Source: Uloborus plumipes (lineage: Eukaryota > Arthropoda > Arachnida > Araneae > Uloboridae). Taken from it: 64,000 bases of DNA. The notes beneath the pieces were generated by a model. The model made no database searches. It had not been told where the DNA came from and saw nothing but the letters and a program-made list of their open reading frames with translations. Numbering within the stretch: the stretch's first letter is position 1; each line of letters opens with the position of its first letter. The stretch lies in contig JAXGGA010001094.1 of the NCBI GenBank assembly GCA_038373865.1, positions 46,001 through 110,000 of the forward strand, in the 5' to 3' direction. Both the position numbers and the translations under genes were made by a program. Positions 1 to 13,059 of this stretch are shown here, in pieces.

Positions 1-165
1 ATGTTACAGTTTACTACTGTAAACTAGTAATTTTAGTTTATTGCTGCAAACTAGCGATTTTACAGTTTACAACTGCAAAATTAAGCTGTTTTACAGTTTA
101 TTACTGTAAAGTTACTAAAATTAGCTGTTCTATACTGTAAAAACAACATTCATGTTTAAAAGTGC
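1..165. mobile_element. TACAGT-rich MITE (family A), right part
   Basis: Repeats of a TTTACAGTTTATTACTGTAA-type unit, ending in ACTGTAAAAACAAC, the family's conserved right end. The left end lies outside the window. Confidence 0.6.
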
Positions 166-859
166 ATGAAACGTAGTTGACGACTCCGTCAAAATGATCT
201 TTATGAATTCCAAAGTTAAAGCGAGGATGCAGAAAATTAAACTAACACATGTGAGCTTTGCTTGTCAGTTTCTTAAGCCTCATTTCCATTCCTTAGTCAG
301 AACCTAAATTGAAAAGTTAAGGAATTTCTCGCACTTTCGTTTTATTTAACATATTCTAATTCCCTCACAGTCATTGGACTTCTCCCCCTTCCCTTTTGAC
401 AAATGAATAATTTCCATTCTCGGCTAGGAATTACAATTCGTATTCCCTGACAACAGTACTGGTGGTAATTTGCTACATTCATCCCAAAAATAAAAGGATT
501 TACAACGGAACTGGGGCAAACGACTTATTAAAAAAAGTACCACACGTGCATTTTTTTCACTTCAGAAGTTTAAAGTAACAAATTAGATTGCTTGGAGTAA
601 TTTGTATGCTGACAAATATATCATGGGTTCAATTTAAACTCACAATACATTCATTTCGGAAGCGTTGAGTTTCTCTTATTTTCGTATGTTTTTCCAATAT
701 GATTAGTTTTGTTAAAAAATATCAATAAAATTGAAAAAAAAAAAAAAAAAACAGGTTTGTGTTAATTGAGTAAACAGTGAAGCAGTTAGGGAAATTATAG
801 GTGCGTTCTTGTTTCACTGCTTCGAAACGTTTTTACATAGCTACACCGCAAAAAGTGAA

Positions 860-1560
860 CTTTTGTTTTCGCAGTATCATACAGGCAGCCAAGGTTCCAA
901 TCTCAAACCATTAAATTCCACAGTAATAAACTGTAAAAGTAGCAATTTTAGTTTCGTGCGGTAAAGTTAGTTTTACAGTCTGGTACGGTATAGTTAGAAA
1001 TTTTACCGTTTATTGCAAGGGCGGATCCAGAAATGTTCCAAGGGAGGAGCGATTGAGCTTTTTTTTTTTCTTACTTGCCATTTTTTTCGCCATGCATCCT
1101 TGTTAATACAAGTTGATTACAAATGTTTGGTCTTCCATTTCGAAAAATTTTCGGATCAGAACCCCGAATTCTCGCACCCTTTCCTTTAATATCATCAAAG
1201 ATCAACTAAAATTTCCTTTTTTGACCTTAAAAAGCTAAAAACTGTTGGAGAAGAGTCCCTCCCTTGTATCCGCCCTTGGTTGCCATAAAATTTAACTGTG
1301 TTATACTGCAAAAACAACAGTAAAATACTGGCAGCAGAGGTTCCAGCTTAAAACTGCAAAATGCGCGGCAAGAAACTGTAAAATTAGTAATTTTGCAGTT
1401 TGTTAGAGTAAAATTAGCAATTTTACAGTTTAGTGCTGTAAAAGTAGAAATTTTATAGTTTCTTACTGTAAAATTAACAACTCTTACAGTTCATTACTAT
1501 AAAATTTGCTGAATTATACTGTAAAAACAGTATTTATTTTGTACAGTGTACAGTAACCAG
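860..1560. mobile_element. TACAGT-rich MITE (family A), long copy with insertion
   Basis: Alternating words based on CTGTAAAATTAGCAATTTTACAG. It is interrupted by the CAAGGG MITE at 1016-1278 and ends near ACAGTATTTATTTTGTACAGTG. Confidence 0.6.
1016..1278. mobile_element. MITE with CAAGGGCGGAT ends
   Basis: Left end CAAGGGCGGATCCA, right end inverse CAAGGGCGGATACA. It is inserted inside the TACAGT-rich repeat 860-1560, so it is younger than that copy. Confidence 0.65.
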
Positions 1561-3257
1561 GTTACGCTGCTCTTATACGTTGAAAATCAGATCTTTATTG
1601 GTTTATGATTAATTCGTGGTAACGCTCAGGGGAGCCGACTCCGGGGGTGCTTAGGGGCTCAAGCTCCCCCCAAAACATTTATGGGGGTTCTGGGCACCCG
1701 CCACTACCAAGATCAGATGAAAAGAAGGAACGAAGGAAATTATCAATTTTCTAAATAATTGTGACCTCCCCCAAGACTAAGACCAGGGGGTAATAGTTGA
1801 GGTTGAATTGGGTTGTTGAATTGAACGACTTTGCCTATGTGTGATACTCCCTTCACATTCAAACAAGATAAATCTCAAGTCCATCTTCTTTTCAATCAAC
1901 ACACGGCAGACGAAAGCAACATGTATCAACATTTACATTGTTTTAAATCTGATCCAAACACTTCATAATCCAGTTAATGCAGAGCCATTGATAAGGAATG
2001 GGATCTTGGATGGTTTGATAATGACACGCAGATAAGACAGTTGCACCAGTCGCCATTCATGCACATGGAGAATATGCCACTGGCAACTATCAAATACACG
2101 TACAGCTATTAAATATCGTTTCATGAAAAATCTCAAAAAATTGTTTAAAATTAAAAGAAAAATAATGTGTATCAGAGTTATGAATTGTATATATTTGTAT
2201 GCAATTTTTTCATAACACAAATTCCTTTAGTTCTATATTACTAGGTGTGTACAGTATTAATCTTAAACTGAAATTAAAAGACAGTTTTTTAAGAAAAAAA
2301 TGATACTTAAAAAAAAGAAGCAATACATTTACTTTTCGTAACATTTTTACTGTAAGTGTTTCAAGAAGAATTGTGTTTCATTTTTACATTGAAAAGTGTC
2401 TAGAGTACCTTAAAACGTGAGCTTTGTGTCATTTAGTTTTAGAAAATAAAAGGAACTTTGCAACACTTGGAATTTAATTATGCATCAAAAATTAATCCTT
2501 CTTCAAAAACATATACCGTTGCATAACGTCTGCATGAATATTATTTAATTTGCTTACACATCCAAAAAAAAGGGTTAACTTATTTCTTTAAATATATAAA
2601 AATATTTCATAGCTTTGATAATTATACATATTTACAAACCAAAGTACAAGTTAAAAAGAATTTAATTATTTAAATATCAAAACGCATGACTGCATTAACT
2701 CTTTGCGTTTTAAGAACTAAAATAGGAGTTAAAAAGACATATTTCGAAATTAAATTTTAAACCTTACTCAGAATAACGATAACTCGGTCGGTAAAGTTTT
2801 TCAGTTCTTTTAAGCTTTGAAAAGAAAATGCACTATTCGTATTTTTTCCCAGAAAAGTTCATATTTTTGACATTTGCTTTAAAATGCGTTTGTAAAGTTA
2901 TTTAAAATGTAACTTAGAATGTAAAGGATAATCGGATTGTAATCTCTTAAGAAATGGCTTAAAACATAAAATTAAATATAACGAGCCATCTCAATGTTCT
3001 TTATTTTAATATGTATTACAAGCTAGTAAAATTAGTTTTCATTTCTGAGAGAAAAATGTTCAGATGCGAGAAATAGCAGAAAATTTTGGCTTTGAAGAAC
3101 AATGTTATGCATTGTACATTTCTTTTAATGGCTCTTTCTGAGGCATAAAGAAAAATTAGGTTCAATGTAAACTAATTCTTTAGCAGTTTCATGTGGTACA
3201 AGATGTTTGAACCCCTTAAACAAATAAAAAAAAAGTTTGATTAATTTCTTCGGATTT
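1561..3257. other. AT-rich intergenic DNA
   Basis: A short GC-richer patch (GGGGCTCAAGCTCCCCCC, about 1648) is repeat-like. Otherwise no gene, TIR pair or tandem array was seen. Confidence 0.5.
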
Positions 3258-3645
3258 TGCTCGGCCGATCATTGAACTCCTCGTAAACTGATCCCGTAAC
3301 ACACGGTAGCATCGTTCCGATCAGTATCCGAGCACGGTTTTCGATGAGCTACTTTTCATCGGAAAGCGATATCCTTCCGATCAACTTTCCCGATGAAAAT
3401 AAGCTGAGCATCCAAAATTGATCCTAAATTCATCAGCACGGGACTGAGCTGCTCGTAAATTGCTCCAAATCTCATCGTATTTCGAGCAAAACTCATCGGA
3501 TTTAGCTGCTCGGACTCTTTTTGGCCGATTAGACATATTGGAGCACTTCCCGGTGAGAACTCATCGAATCCGATCATCGGCCGATGAGAATTTCATCGGG
3601 TTTCGATGAATGGCCGATCATCGGCCGATGAGATTATGCTGCTAG
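3258..3645. repeat. CpG-rich island of TCATCG/CGATGA words
   Basis: A compositionally distinct block holding at least a dozen TCATCG or CGATGA words and several longer dyads (GATCATCGGCCGATGAG twice, near 3573 and 3618). No TIRs, target duplication or convincing protein frame were found. It is probably a mobile element remnant of unknown class. Confidence 0.5.
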
Positions 3646-5157
3646 GGCATCTTTTACAGGCAACAGAACCATGGCGAATATCAAAACTTCTTGTCTAAAA
3701 TAAAAGTTGCTTCTTGAGAGTAACGCGCATAAATAATTTGTATGCTACAGAAATTTTACATCAGCACTTGACTTTTCCTTTCTAACAACATATAGAAAAA
3801 TTATTTCCGTTAATGCTATCATTTCAGTCTCATCTCAACTTTCAGTTGTTGTCGTAAATCTCCAATGAATCCTTCTTTCGCTTATTTGAAAAAGCAAAGC
3901 AAAGATTTTTATGGGGTCGTAAAATTTATTATTTTATGAAGGGACTTGAGGAATTCAGAAGATGGTCTTCAATTTAATTGCAAAGCAGGAAATTTTATGA
4001 ACCTATAAATGTTTGTATGGAAACCATTTTGGGCACTAAACTTGTTGGGTTTCTGGGGAAAACTTTAGTTTTTGCCCATTTCCCTCGAGATTGCCCGAAA
4101 ATTCTGTGGGCTTTTGTAATTGCACGCATAACAAATGCAGATGTCATTGCAGAGTGCATTTTAATAAGTATGTTTTATGTTCGCGAAATGCAAGCAGGAA
4201 GATGAGCACAAAGCTAAGTGGCCCTTTTGGTTTAGTAAATGAAATATCTGTTTGTAATTTCACGAGAGGAATTGCAAAATTCGAAACTGTGTGTGTAGTT
4301 CACTTATAAAGTTCAAATGAAGTACGCAGTACATATGTGTAGCCTTTCCTCTTTTCATAGGATAACAAAAGTGGTGGAAGGTTCTTTTTTTTTCAAATTA
4401 TTTGGTTGTCCACACGTTCGTATGTCCAATGATCCAAATAGATATAATTAACATCAACTGTTTTATGAGAAAAAATTGGTATAAAAGCTCAAATCTTACT
4501 TTAAAGTCTGTTGTGAACACCGTAAGTTCTTTACTTTGCACAAGTATGTTTGAACTTCTGTATATATTATAATATTATATGTATATACATGTATAAGATA
4601 GTGGCGAAAAAAATATACATCTTCAGGTAAAATTAAAAAATGATATTACGAATTATTTTTTTTTCTTTTTGTTATTCTTAGTAAGTTTTTCCACCAAAGA
4701 AAAAACTACGAAGCCATAGATAAATAATATTTTTCCTAAAACAGCGAAAACATACAATTACGAAAATGTCTTTCAGAGATTAACCTCCAAAACAAAAAAA
4801 ATATGTTTTTATTTAAGGTAACGTACTTCAGACTTTTATATACTGAAATGCAGTAAGTCGTTTCAAGTGGAAAAAACTTGAAAAAATGGGTCTCAATTCA
4901 AAAATCATGATCAATATATCTTCTAGAACATCTAATAGAAATACCTGTACAAGATTTTCCACTCATGATCATTTATTTTCTGTCATATTTTACCCTCAAT
5001 TGAAGGCAGTTAAGGTAGAAAATGCTAATATATTTTAGCTTTTACTCGAAAGTGCATTACTTAAAAGCTGAAATATTAAACCAAGAAGATCAGTTTGGCT
5101 CATTTATTACTATCATTTTCATAGCAGATTATCCAACTAATTGCAGTTCTCTCTCTC
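3646..5157. other. AT-rich DNA without recognised features
   Basis: Only short chance frames; nothing supported. Confidence 0.5.
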
Positions 5158-5578
5158 TCTATATATATAAATAGATGTATGTATATTTGTGTGTTTGTAT
5201 GTTTGTTCCTTATACAAATTCAGTTTACGTCGGATTTTCGACAAACTTGGCACAGAGGCTCCTTGATGCACTAGAATTCACATAGATGGGGTTTTGAAAT
5301 TTTAAAAAGATCCAAAGAGCTTAAAATTCAAATTTTTGTCTCAAATTAGCCATTTTCTTTCAATTTTGAATATATACAGTAATAGAGATAAGCCTTCAAG
5401 CATGCAAATGGATAAAATTTAACACATTTAAATATGAGCACGTACCAAAAAAGATTACAATTAACAATAAATTAATTATCAATTCAAGGCTCGCCTATTT
5501 CATTTGAACATAAAATAAGTTAAAAACAATTCTAATGGAGCTAAAATTAGCACCATTGCCCGCCGGGTAATAAGCTAG
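5158..5578 (+). mobile_element. Helitron-like non-autonomous element
   Basis: Starts TCTATATATATAAATAGATG and ends GCCCGCCGGGTAATAAGCTAG|T, the same end pattern as the element at 61514. The body shares blocks with 33706-33973 and, reversed, with 14440-14733 (for example AGTAATAGAGATAAGCCTT and GCACTAGAATT). Confidence 0.6.
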
Positions 5579-7003
5579 TTGTTAATAATTGTTAATTGTT
5601 GTCATGTTTTAAACATTTTTGCTAAATTAATTTATAATTCTTGCATTATTACATTCAAGTCTTTTCGGAAAACAATCAGACGCCTATGCAGACAAATGTT
5701 TTTGGATACATGCCAGGAGATCGGCAAGGCGTTAAAGTGATAACTGGATCGAGGATACCCGAATTCGTTAATGGTGACTGGGGCACACAAAATATGTGCG
5801 TGGTCACGAAGTCTTTCGAGTTATAATTCCAAAGTAGCACCTCTGTGGGTGCTATATCAGGAATCGCTTTGCTCCTTGTCTGGAAAAAAAAAACATTTTT
5901 TTAAAGGCTCCATCCAACCGTTAAAACTACGTGAGGTGTTAGGTACAGGGGGACCTGGAGTGCAGTGTTTCTGGTCACAACACTTTGAAACCAAGATCTG
6001 ATGTCCACTGCACATGTCGGATTCAAACGTTAAAAAATAAAGAAATTTAAAAAAAGGAAAATAAAAATCTGGTACCCTATGTAAGAGAAACTTTTATCTT
6101 AAGCGATCTTTAAAATGTGTCTAGTAATTATTAACATTTGCCTTTTAAACAGCTGCACAGGAAAATCCAAAGTGTTTTTCCCCTTTTTTAAAATAGAGAA
6201 TCAGTTATTTCATTAAACGTTTGAAAAAAATATATTATTTAATTTTGTTTAATCACTGGAGTTAAGATACGAGCTGGCTATTTTCTTTTCCCGATTCTAA
6301 TTTAAACATTTTATTAGAAGCAAAAGCTTGTGAGGAATACTGCCTTATCCGGTTTCTCCACATGATTAGTTGAAATACATTAGTTTCAAAAGCAAGCTTA
6401 ACAAAAACAACTAATAGCACATTTCTGAAAAGCTGTGAGCATTATATAATATAGGGTTAGTCTTAAAATATTTTCACGTATTATGGAGGCTGATTGTAGG
6501 TCTTAGCTTTGCTAATAATAATTTCTCTTTAATAGAGCCTTGTAAAATCCTAACATGAAACAAGCAAAATTGTCCTCCAACATAAATATTTCTCAGAAAG
6601 TTGTGAAATTATTTGCAATGCAACAAGCTTTGAGTTAGAAATAGCATTGATTAATTGAAATTTTGCGAAAGATTCCTGTTCAGCTTCAGGAAAGTCATTT
6701 GGAAAGGTTTCCGAACGTTTTTTTTGCTTCTGCGCCTCTTTCTGTTGCAGCTGATTCTTACAGAAGATTTGTTTAGATAAGAGAGGGTGGAGATTTAATT
6801 AATTTTCTACGGAACGCATTGAACTGTCAGGGTAGAACAAACAAAGAAGGCTCCTTGGAGCTATCTGGATCATAAAGAAATACGCAGAATGACATAAAAA
6901 CATTTATTAATTATGCATGGACTACTTTTCGTTGTAAATGAAAAATTCTATGTTTTTGTGTTACAAGTTTGAAGCTGTTTTCACTATAAAAATGAATGCT
7001 TTT
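5579..7003. other. Intergenic DNA with one repeat-like block
   Basis: 5690-6010 is GC-richer and holds TTAGGTACAGGGGGACCTGG, related to GTAGGTACGGGGGACACTG at 7493. The rest is AT-rich with nothing supported. Confidence 0.45.
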
Positions 7004-7193
7004 TTTTACCTTATAATGCAGCTAAATTTAGAGTAATAAACTGTAAAATTGCTAATTTTACTGTAAATTGCCGATTTCACAGTTCATTGCTATAAAATCG
7101 CTAATTTTACGGTTTATTACTGTGTATTTTACAGTTTTAAACTTTAACCTCTGCTGCTAGTATTATACTGTAAAAACAACAGTTCATTTTGCA
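7004..7193. mobile_element. TACAGT-rich MITE (family A), partial
   Basis: Contains AGTAATAAACTGTAAAATTG units, the conserved CTCTGCTGCTAGTATTATAC block and the right end ACTGTAAAAACAACAG. Confidence 0.65.
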
Positions 7194-7270
7194 ATACCCA
7201 AGGGTTTGCTCGGCGCTTGGTCTAGTTCCAAAAAGAAAAAAGGATAGAGCGCTCTTCAGGGCCCTAGCCC

Positions 7271-7465
7271 CAGGCCAGTCATTTAGGGGGGGGGGGGCTG
7301 GAGGATCAATTTCCTCCCCCCTGACTTTGGGAAATAAATGTATTGGCATATAAGTGGGCGTGGTTTTTGCCACTTTTTGGTTTATTAACATTATTTGATT
7401 AATTTTACATTGCGTATGCACCCTTTGCTCCCCCCCCCCCGGAAAAATTCGAAATGACGTCCCTG
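7271..7465. mobile_element. hAT-type MITE with G- and C-tracts, copy 1
   Basis: TIRs CAGGCCAGTCATTT and CAGGGACGTCATTT. A G-run follows the left TIR and a C-run precedes the right one. Flanks CCTAGCCC / CCCAGCCC match in 7 of 8 bases. Same family at 21482 and 25596. Confidence 0.75.
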
Positions 7466-9154
7466 CCCAGCCCGGTTAAACCACGAGTTGTGGTAGGTAC
7501 GGGGGACACTGCAGTGTGTGAAGATGCACATTCTGAAACACATTCTATTGCATTCATCACGTCCAATGAAAAAAAGATCCGAAGGTCTATTTCCGATTCT
7601 TTAACAAGGAAAATGCCCGCACATATACACAGCCAGCATTTTTATTCTGCAGCTTTATGTATTATCTTTTATTGCCAGCCTTTGCACTTTGTCCGCCGAT
7701 GTAGGGAAACACGAAAAAATAACGCAACATCTGCAGGCAGTTTGTGTTTGGCATTTTTGTTTCATTCATCTTTTATCCAACGCATAAATGCTGGTATATC
7801 CTCTTTAGGAGAACAATACAAAACGCATATCTCAGCGTTAAATGTGGATTTGCTGTAAAAGATGAAAGAGCAAAGCAGATAGGACAAAGTTCATCGAAGT
7901 AAAATGTTTACGTTTCATCTATAAAAGTTAAATAAACGCGAAAGTTAAACTGAGAAATTGGTGTGCAATGAATGCCGACTTTTACAAAGGATCTAAAAAA
8001 CTGGTGGTTATTATTTATGGTTTAACAAGGCGAGGAGGAGACTAAATGTACATTTCAGAAAAGAAAATTGCCTCCTGTTTGTTGGAAAATAAGCGAAAGA
8101 AAAGTAGAAATTGGCCAATTGTGTGTTTTAAAATTGCATTTGAACTTGTTTATCTCGAACCTACCTGTTTCGAAAACCTCTATATGTTAAAGACTTTCAA
8201 TTTCCCAGCATTCATGGTATGAAGTAAATGTTTTCTCCCGTACTTAGCTCGAAGGAAATTCCCGAAAGTCTCTTTGTCAACTTGAAGACTTTTCTCTTTT
8301 CTAAACATTTACAGTAATGTATTCCTCCATGCATGATGAGACATTTTTCTCAAAAAAATTTATGTACAAGAATCAAGTTTTCCAGCAATTCCATCCATTC
8401 GTAAACTGAGAGTAAGCGGAAAATTGTTTAACAGTGAAAATGCTTCTTAAGTTACATCCTTTTAATGTTTAAATTGTTTGATTGAGGAAAAAAGGAAAAT
8501 TATGTATATGTTTGAACTTTACGGGATCTGCCTGCCTTAAAATGACGATTTTTGCAAAAAAAAATATATAATAGATATTTTTAGGACTAAGAAATCATAT
8601 TCTTTGCAACTATGACTTCCACTGCAACCCCATTCGTTGGACTTCTTGGTTCTAAAATTGGAATTGGATAGAAGTGGGGATTAAACTCGCAGCAATCATA
8701 TTATTACTATTGATTTTCTGGATTAGGTTCTAGAAAGCATATGCTTAAAAAAGAGATTGTAATTGGGATGGGAAAGCAAATATATGGATATTATGGTCAA
8801 TTTTTACCCGTACACTAGTCATAAAAGTTATATTACAGCGTATACCGTTACAGTATTTTTTTCAATTTTTGTCAATGGTAAATAATGGAAATTGGAAACC
8901 TTAAATGTGCACCTACAATGTATTTTTCATGAAAAAACTTGATTTTGTACAAAATTAAACTGTTATATTATGTTAGTTCCGCATTGGAAAAAAAAGAATG
9001 AATAGAAACCGCAGACGTTCTGTAACCATGGAAATGAAAATTAGTTTCCCTAAATATATATTTAAGACAATGAGCTAAACTTACTCTCATTGTCATGGTA
9101 AGCTGAGATAATTTTAAATTAGTTTCAAAAAACTAAAAAATATGCTTTTAGATG
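7466..9154. other. Intergenic DNA without supported genes
   Basis: A 134-codon + frame (7454-7858) begins in a hAT MITE and shows no domain or splice signal. Nothing else was seen. Confidence 0.45.
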
Positions 9155-9478
9155 CTCTTATAATGATACATGAACATGTAATATAAGTAATATAGTTTAT
9201 ATAATACAGTTTAACTTTTAGTATTAATAGTAGTAAAAAAATATATTGCTTTTACATTTGCAAAGAAGGTTTTATTCAGCGTTACATATACAAACAACTG
9301 AAACACTTATAATACTCGTACATCAACATGTAATATAGTTTAGCCTTTAGTATTAATAATAGTATTAAGTATATTACTTTCATATTTGAAAAGAACGTGA
9401 ATTCTATGTCTTATTCAGTTACATACATACAAACCTACAAGTGAAACTAATAAAAACGTATTAAAAATAAAAGAACAC
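9155..9478 (+). repeat. Dispersed AT-rich dimeric repeat (family J)
   Basis: Two tandem units sharing ACATGTAATATAGTTTAGCC, TTTAGTATTAATA and GAACGTGAATTCTA-type words. Recurs at 26160-26485, reversed at 34595-34703 and 36006-36110. No coding content. Confidence 0.6.
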
Positions 9479-11790
9479 CAACTTTGATTAAGTAAAGATT
9501 AATAGCAATTAAAGAAAAATATATGTAAAACAATCTAGTTTAACATTTTGCAGCGGGAAGAAAAATTTAAACATTAATGATTTTTTTTTCGTACAATAAC
9601 AACCAACAGTCAATGAAGAAGGTAACAACTACAGCAATAAAGTACCGCTTCAATCTACAATGCACATCGAAAAATATTGCTTTTGGATTACGGGACTTAT
9701 TACTAAATACTATCTACACTGCTTAAGGGACTTATGGAAGGCGAGTGGGGATAAAAACCGTTGCTTCCAACTAGCGACATATTCTGGAAACTACAGATCC
9801 CCTGAGAGGCGAGTTCAGAAAGTATTAGAGGACAAAATCCGTGAATGTTATTGTCAAATATCTTGTTAACTGTCAAGAAGGATTACCAGCGCTGTGTATC
9901 TTTGCCTTGGGGATCCATCTATGTCCAGAGTTATTGGTCTCTGGGAAGATCGGTTAAGATCTCTTTATGAGATGGTCTAAGACTCCTACCGTTCCCGAGG
10001 GACTCTTCCCTCTCTTTTTTTTTCTTTAAAGAAATTGAAGAAATAATAACTTTCTTCCTCCTTCAATAATAGCTTCATTTTCAGTCATGTGGCCCTAACA
10101 AATCTTTTTAGTCTACTTTCCTTTTAAAGCAACAGAAAGACGAAAAAAGCATTAAAAGTGGCTTAATTAACTTTAAAAGATCGACAAGTTCAAAAAAAAA
10201 AGTCAACAAGGAATTAAAAAAGTAAAATTGCTGTCGAAAAACAAAAAAGTGGAAAGAAGGGTTTTGAGATGGTAGAAAATATTTGTCTGTAGATCTGTGT
10301 AATGTGTTATTTTTTCAGGAATAACGTGCTCTACAAATTTCTATTAGTAAATTGTTGTTAAGAGGTCGTGTTCATGTAAAAATCGGCACCAACTTTAAAA
10401 TTGTCTATGAAGACCCCCCTTTTTTATCACATATTTGTGATCAGCATCATCATTTAACTTTGTATGCCAAGTCGTTTTAAATTTTATCCAACCGTTGCTT
10501 CACAATTGCACTGAGAAAAAATCACCCCGTAATGTTAAAAATATTTTTAATCCTTGTGCATATAATACACAAACCACGTTGGGTACAGCAAAGTTTGTTT
10601 TTTTGTATCAAAGTATGAACCAACCCAATAAAGAAAATGTCCTTCACTTCTTCTCGAATGAAATGTTGTATTTTTTATGAATTATGAAATTAATATTATA
10701 TTAATTATGATCTGGAACGATATAACCCATTTTGATGGAGATACAATCTAGAAGTAATTTCAAAGGTGAATCCAAAATGGGAGCTCAAAATATCCAGTAG
10801 TTTTTAAGAAATGCTAAAAGATCCATTTTTCGGACAAATTAGGGACCATATAGAACTGTTCAAACTGAAACAACAGCAGTGAATTTCTATTTTAAGAAAA
10901 TGGAATATGCTTATACACCAATTAAAGAGCACACTCAAAGTTTTTATAAAGTATTTTGTTTACAAAGCTAATTATATGTTGCAAACGAAACGGGAAATAA
11001 AACTTCTGAGTCTGGTAGACAGTTCAATTTTTTTTTAATAGTGAGAAGTTTGTTCTTATGCAACATGCAGTAGTTCAGATATTTTTTCAAGCAGATACTT
11101 GTTTTTCACAGGAAAATGTGGTATCTCGGAAGTTTATTCGGAATAATCTGCAACTATTCGGCGTTTTTTTAAATTATGGGCCATGGTTATAATATTATTG
11201 CCAATCCTAATACAGCAGTTTATATAAAAATAAAAACTTTTGAAACGTAACTTCTCTCCAGAAGAAATGTGCTGCTTGAGTTCGGGCGTCAGGAAAATAA
11301 AATGTGCATCTATTTTTGTTCAATCAAAAAGATAGAATGTTGCATTTTTTCCCTTGAACGCTAACAATAGGGTTTTTTCTCCCAAGTTGCAAAAATATTA
11401 TAACTTTAACGAAACCCGAGAACTTTCAATTACAAAAAGCAAACGTATTATAGCGAGTAGCTTTTGTTAACTTCTACGAAAAAATATGATTTGTCTACTT
11501 TTTGTAAATATTGACCTTGAAAGTAGCATTTTAAATGTGGTGGTGGTACCTAAATCTTTGTCTGTGTATAACTTTTGTTCTACTGGTCCTAAAGTAATGC
11601 CGCTTGGTACCCAGCTTACTTTTAGCTGCCCGCACCTAATTATGTAACCAAATGTAGGGGTTCCTATTTGAAAATTCAGACTTTGTGTTCATTTCACTTT
11701 GTATATGGCCCCTTATCAAAGTTTTACCCACATAGCTTTGTAGAAAACTTTAATCCTTGTCAGAAGACATCTTTTTTTTTGTTCTTAGTA
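9479..11790. other. Intergenic DNA without supported genes
   Basis: 9630-9990 is somewhat GC-richer but lacks a convincing frame. 11530-11780 resembles an old dispersed repeat. Confidence 0.4.
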
Positions 11791-11798
11791 TGCATAGT

Positions 11799-11996
11799 CA
11801 GGGCCTGATTACTGAATAGGCCAACTAGGCCGTGGCCTGGGGCCCCCACACAATTTAGGGGCCCCCAAATGGGTAAACTTGCTGTAATCAATGTCTAAAT
11901 TTGTTTTATCCTATGCCTAAAATCGCTAAGCCTCAGTACAGGGGGCCCCAAAAAAGTATTTGGCCTATGGCCCCGTGATATCTTAATCGGGCCCTG
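11799..11996. mobile_element. hAT-type MITE with perfect 8-bp target duplication
   Basis: TGCATAGT occurs directly on both sides (11791-11798, 11997-12004). TIRs are CAGGGCCTGATTA and CAGGGCCCGATTA. The interior is GC-rich with GGGGCCCC tracts. The 8-bp duplication and CAGGGNC ends are characteristic of hAT elements. Confidence 0.85.
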
Positions 11997-12372
11997 TGCA
12001 TAGTAGCCGAATAATTAAGAGTGTTTCGTTTTTTTTTCTATGACATTACCTCCTTGAATTAGTGCCTACAAACGGCAAATAGTACCTTATTTTCTTCATT
12101 TTTCTGAACTCAGGGCTATTAAAAGGTAACATATGATTTTTTTCATGAAAATATAAAAAGTCGTGCAGTGAAGGGTTAAAAACATCGAGCGCAAAACATC
12201 GATAGTATTCACAGAAAACTTTTTGCGATGTCGCACCACTACAACAAACGAAGCAGAATTCAGTTTAACTTTTCCCATCTCACAATTCGCTCATTTCTTT
12301 CTTGCCTTCTAACGGGCATCCGAAGAAGTAAAAACGCCTAATTTACTTCTTCCCCTATCTTTCTCTCCGCAG

Positions 12373-12411
12373 CAGATCATCATCTAATCCAAAGCTGCAA
12401 CGGAAGATTTA
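12373..12411 (+). other. Candidate 39-nt microexon or 5' UTR exon
   Basis: A textbook acceptor (CCCCTATCTTTCTCTCCGCAG) is followed 39 bases later by a perfect donor (TTTA|GTAAGT). The acceptor is a NAGNAG tandem (CAGCAG). Two of three frames are open. It is upstream of, and on the same strand as, neuroligin, so a 5' UTR exon of that gene is one possibility. Confidence 0.4.
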
Positions 12412-13059
12412 GTAAGTACTAATTCTCTGCACTAAAATACACTCGAGTTTTCTTTCCCCCCTCTCGCAGAAGCCTCTCCAAACTAATCAACAAAACAAGA
12501 ACTGTTAATTGAATGGAGATCTTCAAGGAGCAGCCTAGCTCTTGAGCTTCCTTATCAGTGGAGAAAGTCTCATCTTCAAGCATTAGCAATTCTCTTTGAA
12601 TGCCTGTTAATGATCCGTACACTCATAGTAAAAACATTAGAAAAATTGGAGTAAATGCATTTGTGGAATTTTTTTAATTATGACTGAACTGAAATCGGAG
12701 GAAAAATTGCATTATTTTTAAGCACAATTTACTTTAACTTTTTTTTTTTTAGTATCTCGCTCTAATGGGAATTGAAAGCAAAATTAAATGGAAGTTGAAA
12801 CTTTCTCTGAGATTGTACTTTTTGTGCTGATGATTCGTTTAACGAATGCTTCAAACACATATGGTTAAACTTCTTGAGCCATTGCTTTAAAATTTACTGC
12901 TCCATATTTTTGGAATATATTCAACATCGAGTTTCATTTCTTATCAATATAACTCGCACTTTCAATCCAAACCCTTTTATTTGCAGCAGAATATATCGCT
13001 GTTTTTATTTTAAAACTTATACAATATTTTATTTAGCATAAATACATTTAAATACACTT

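Noticed and set aside
7454..7858. 134-codon plus frame
   Set aside because: Starts inside a hAT MITE, low-complexity composition, no domain, no splice support.
12419..12622. 67-codon minus frame next to the microexon
   Set aside because: No paired splice sites on the minus strand and no recognisable domain.
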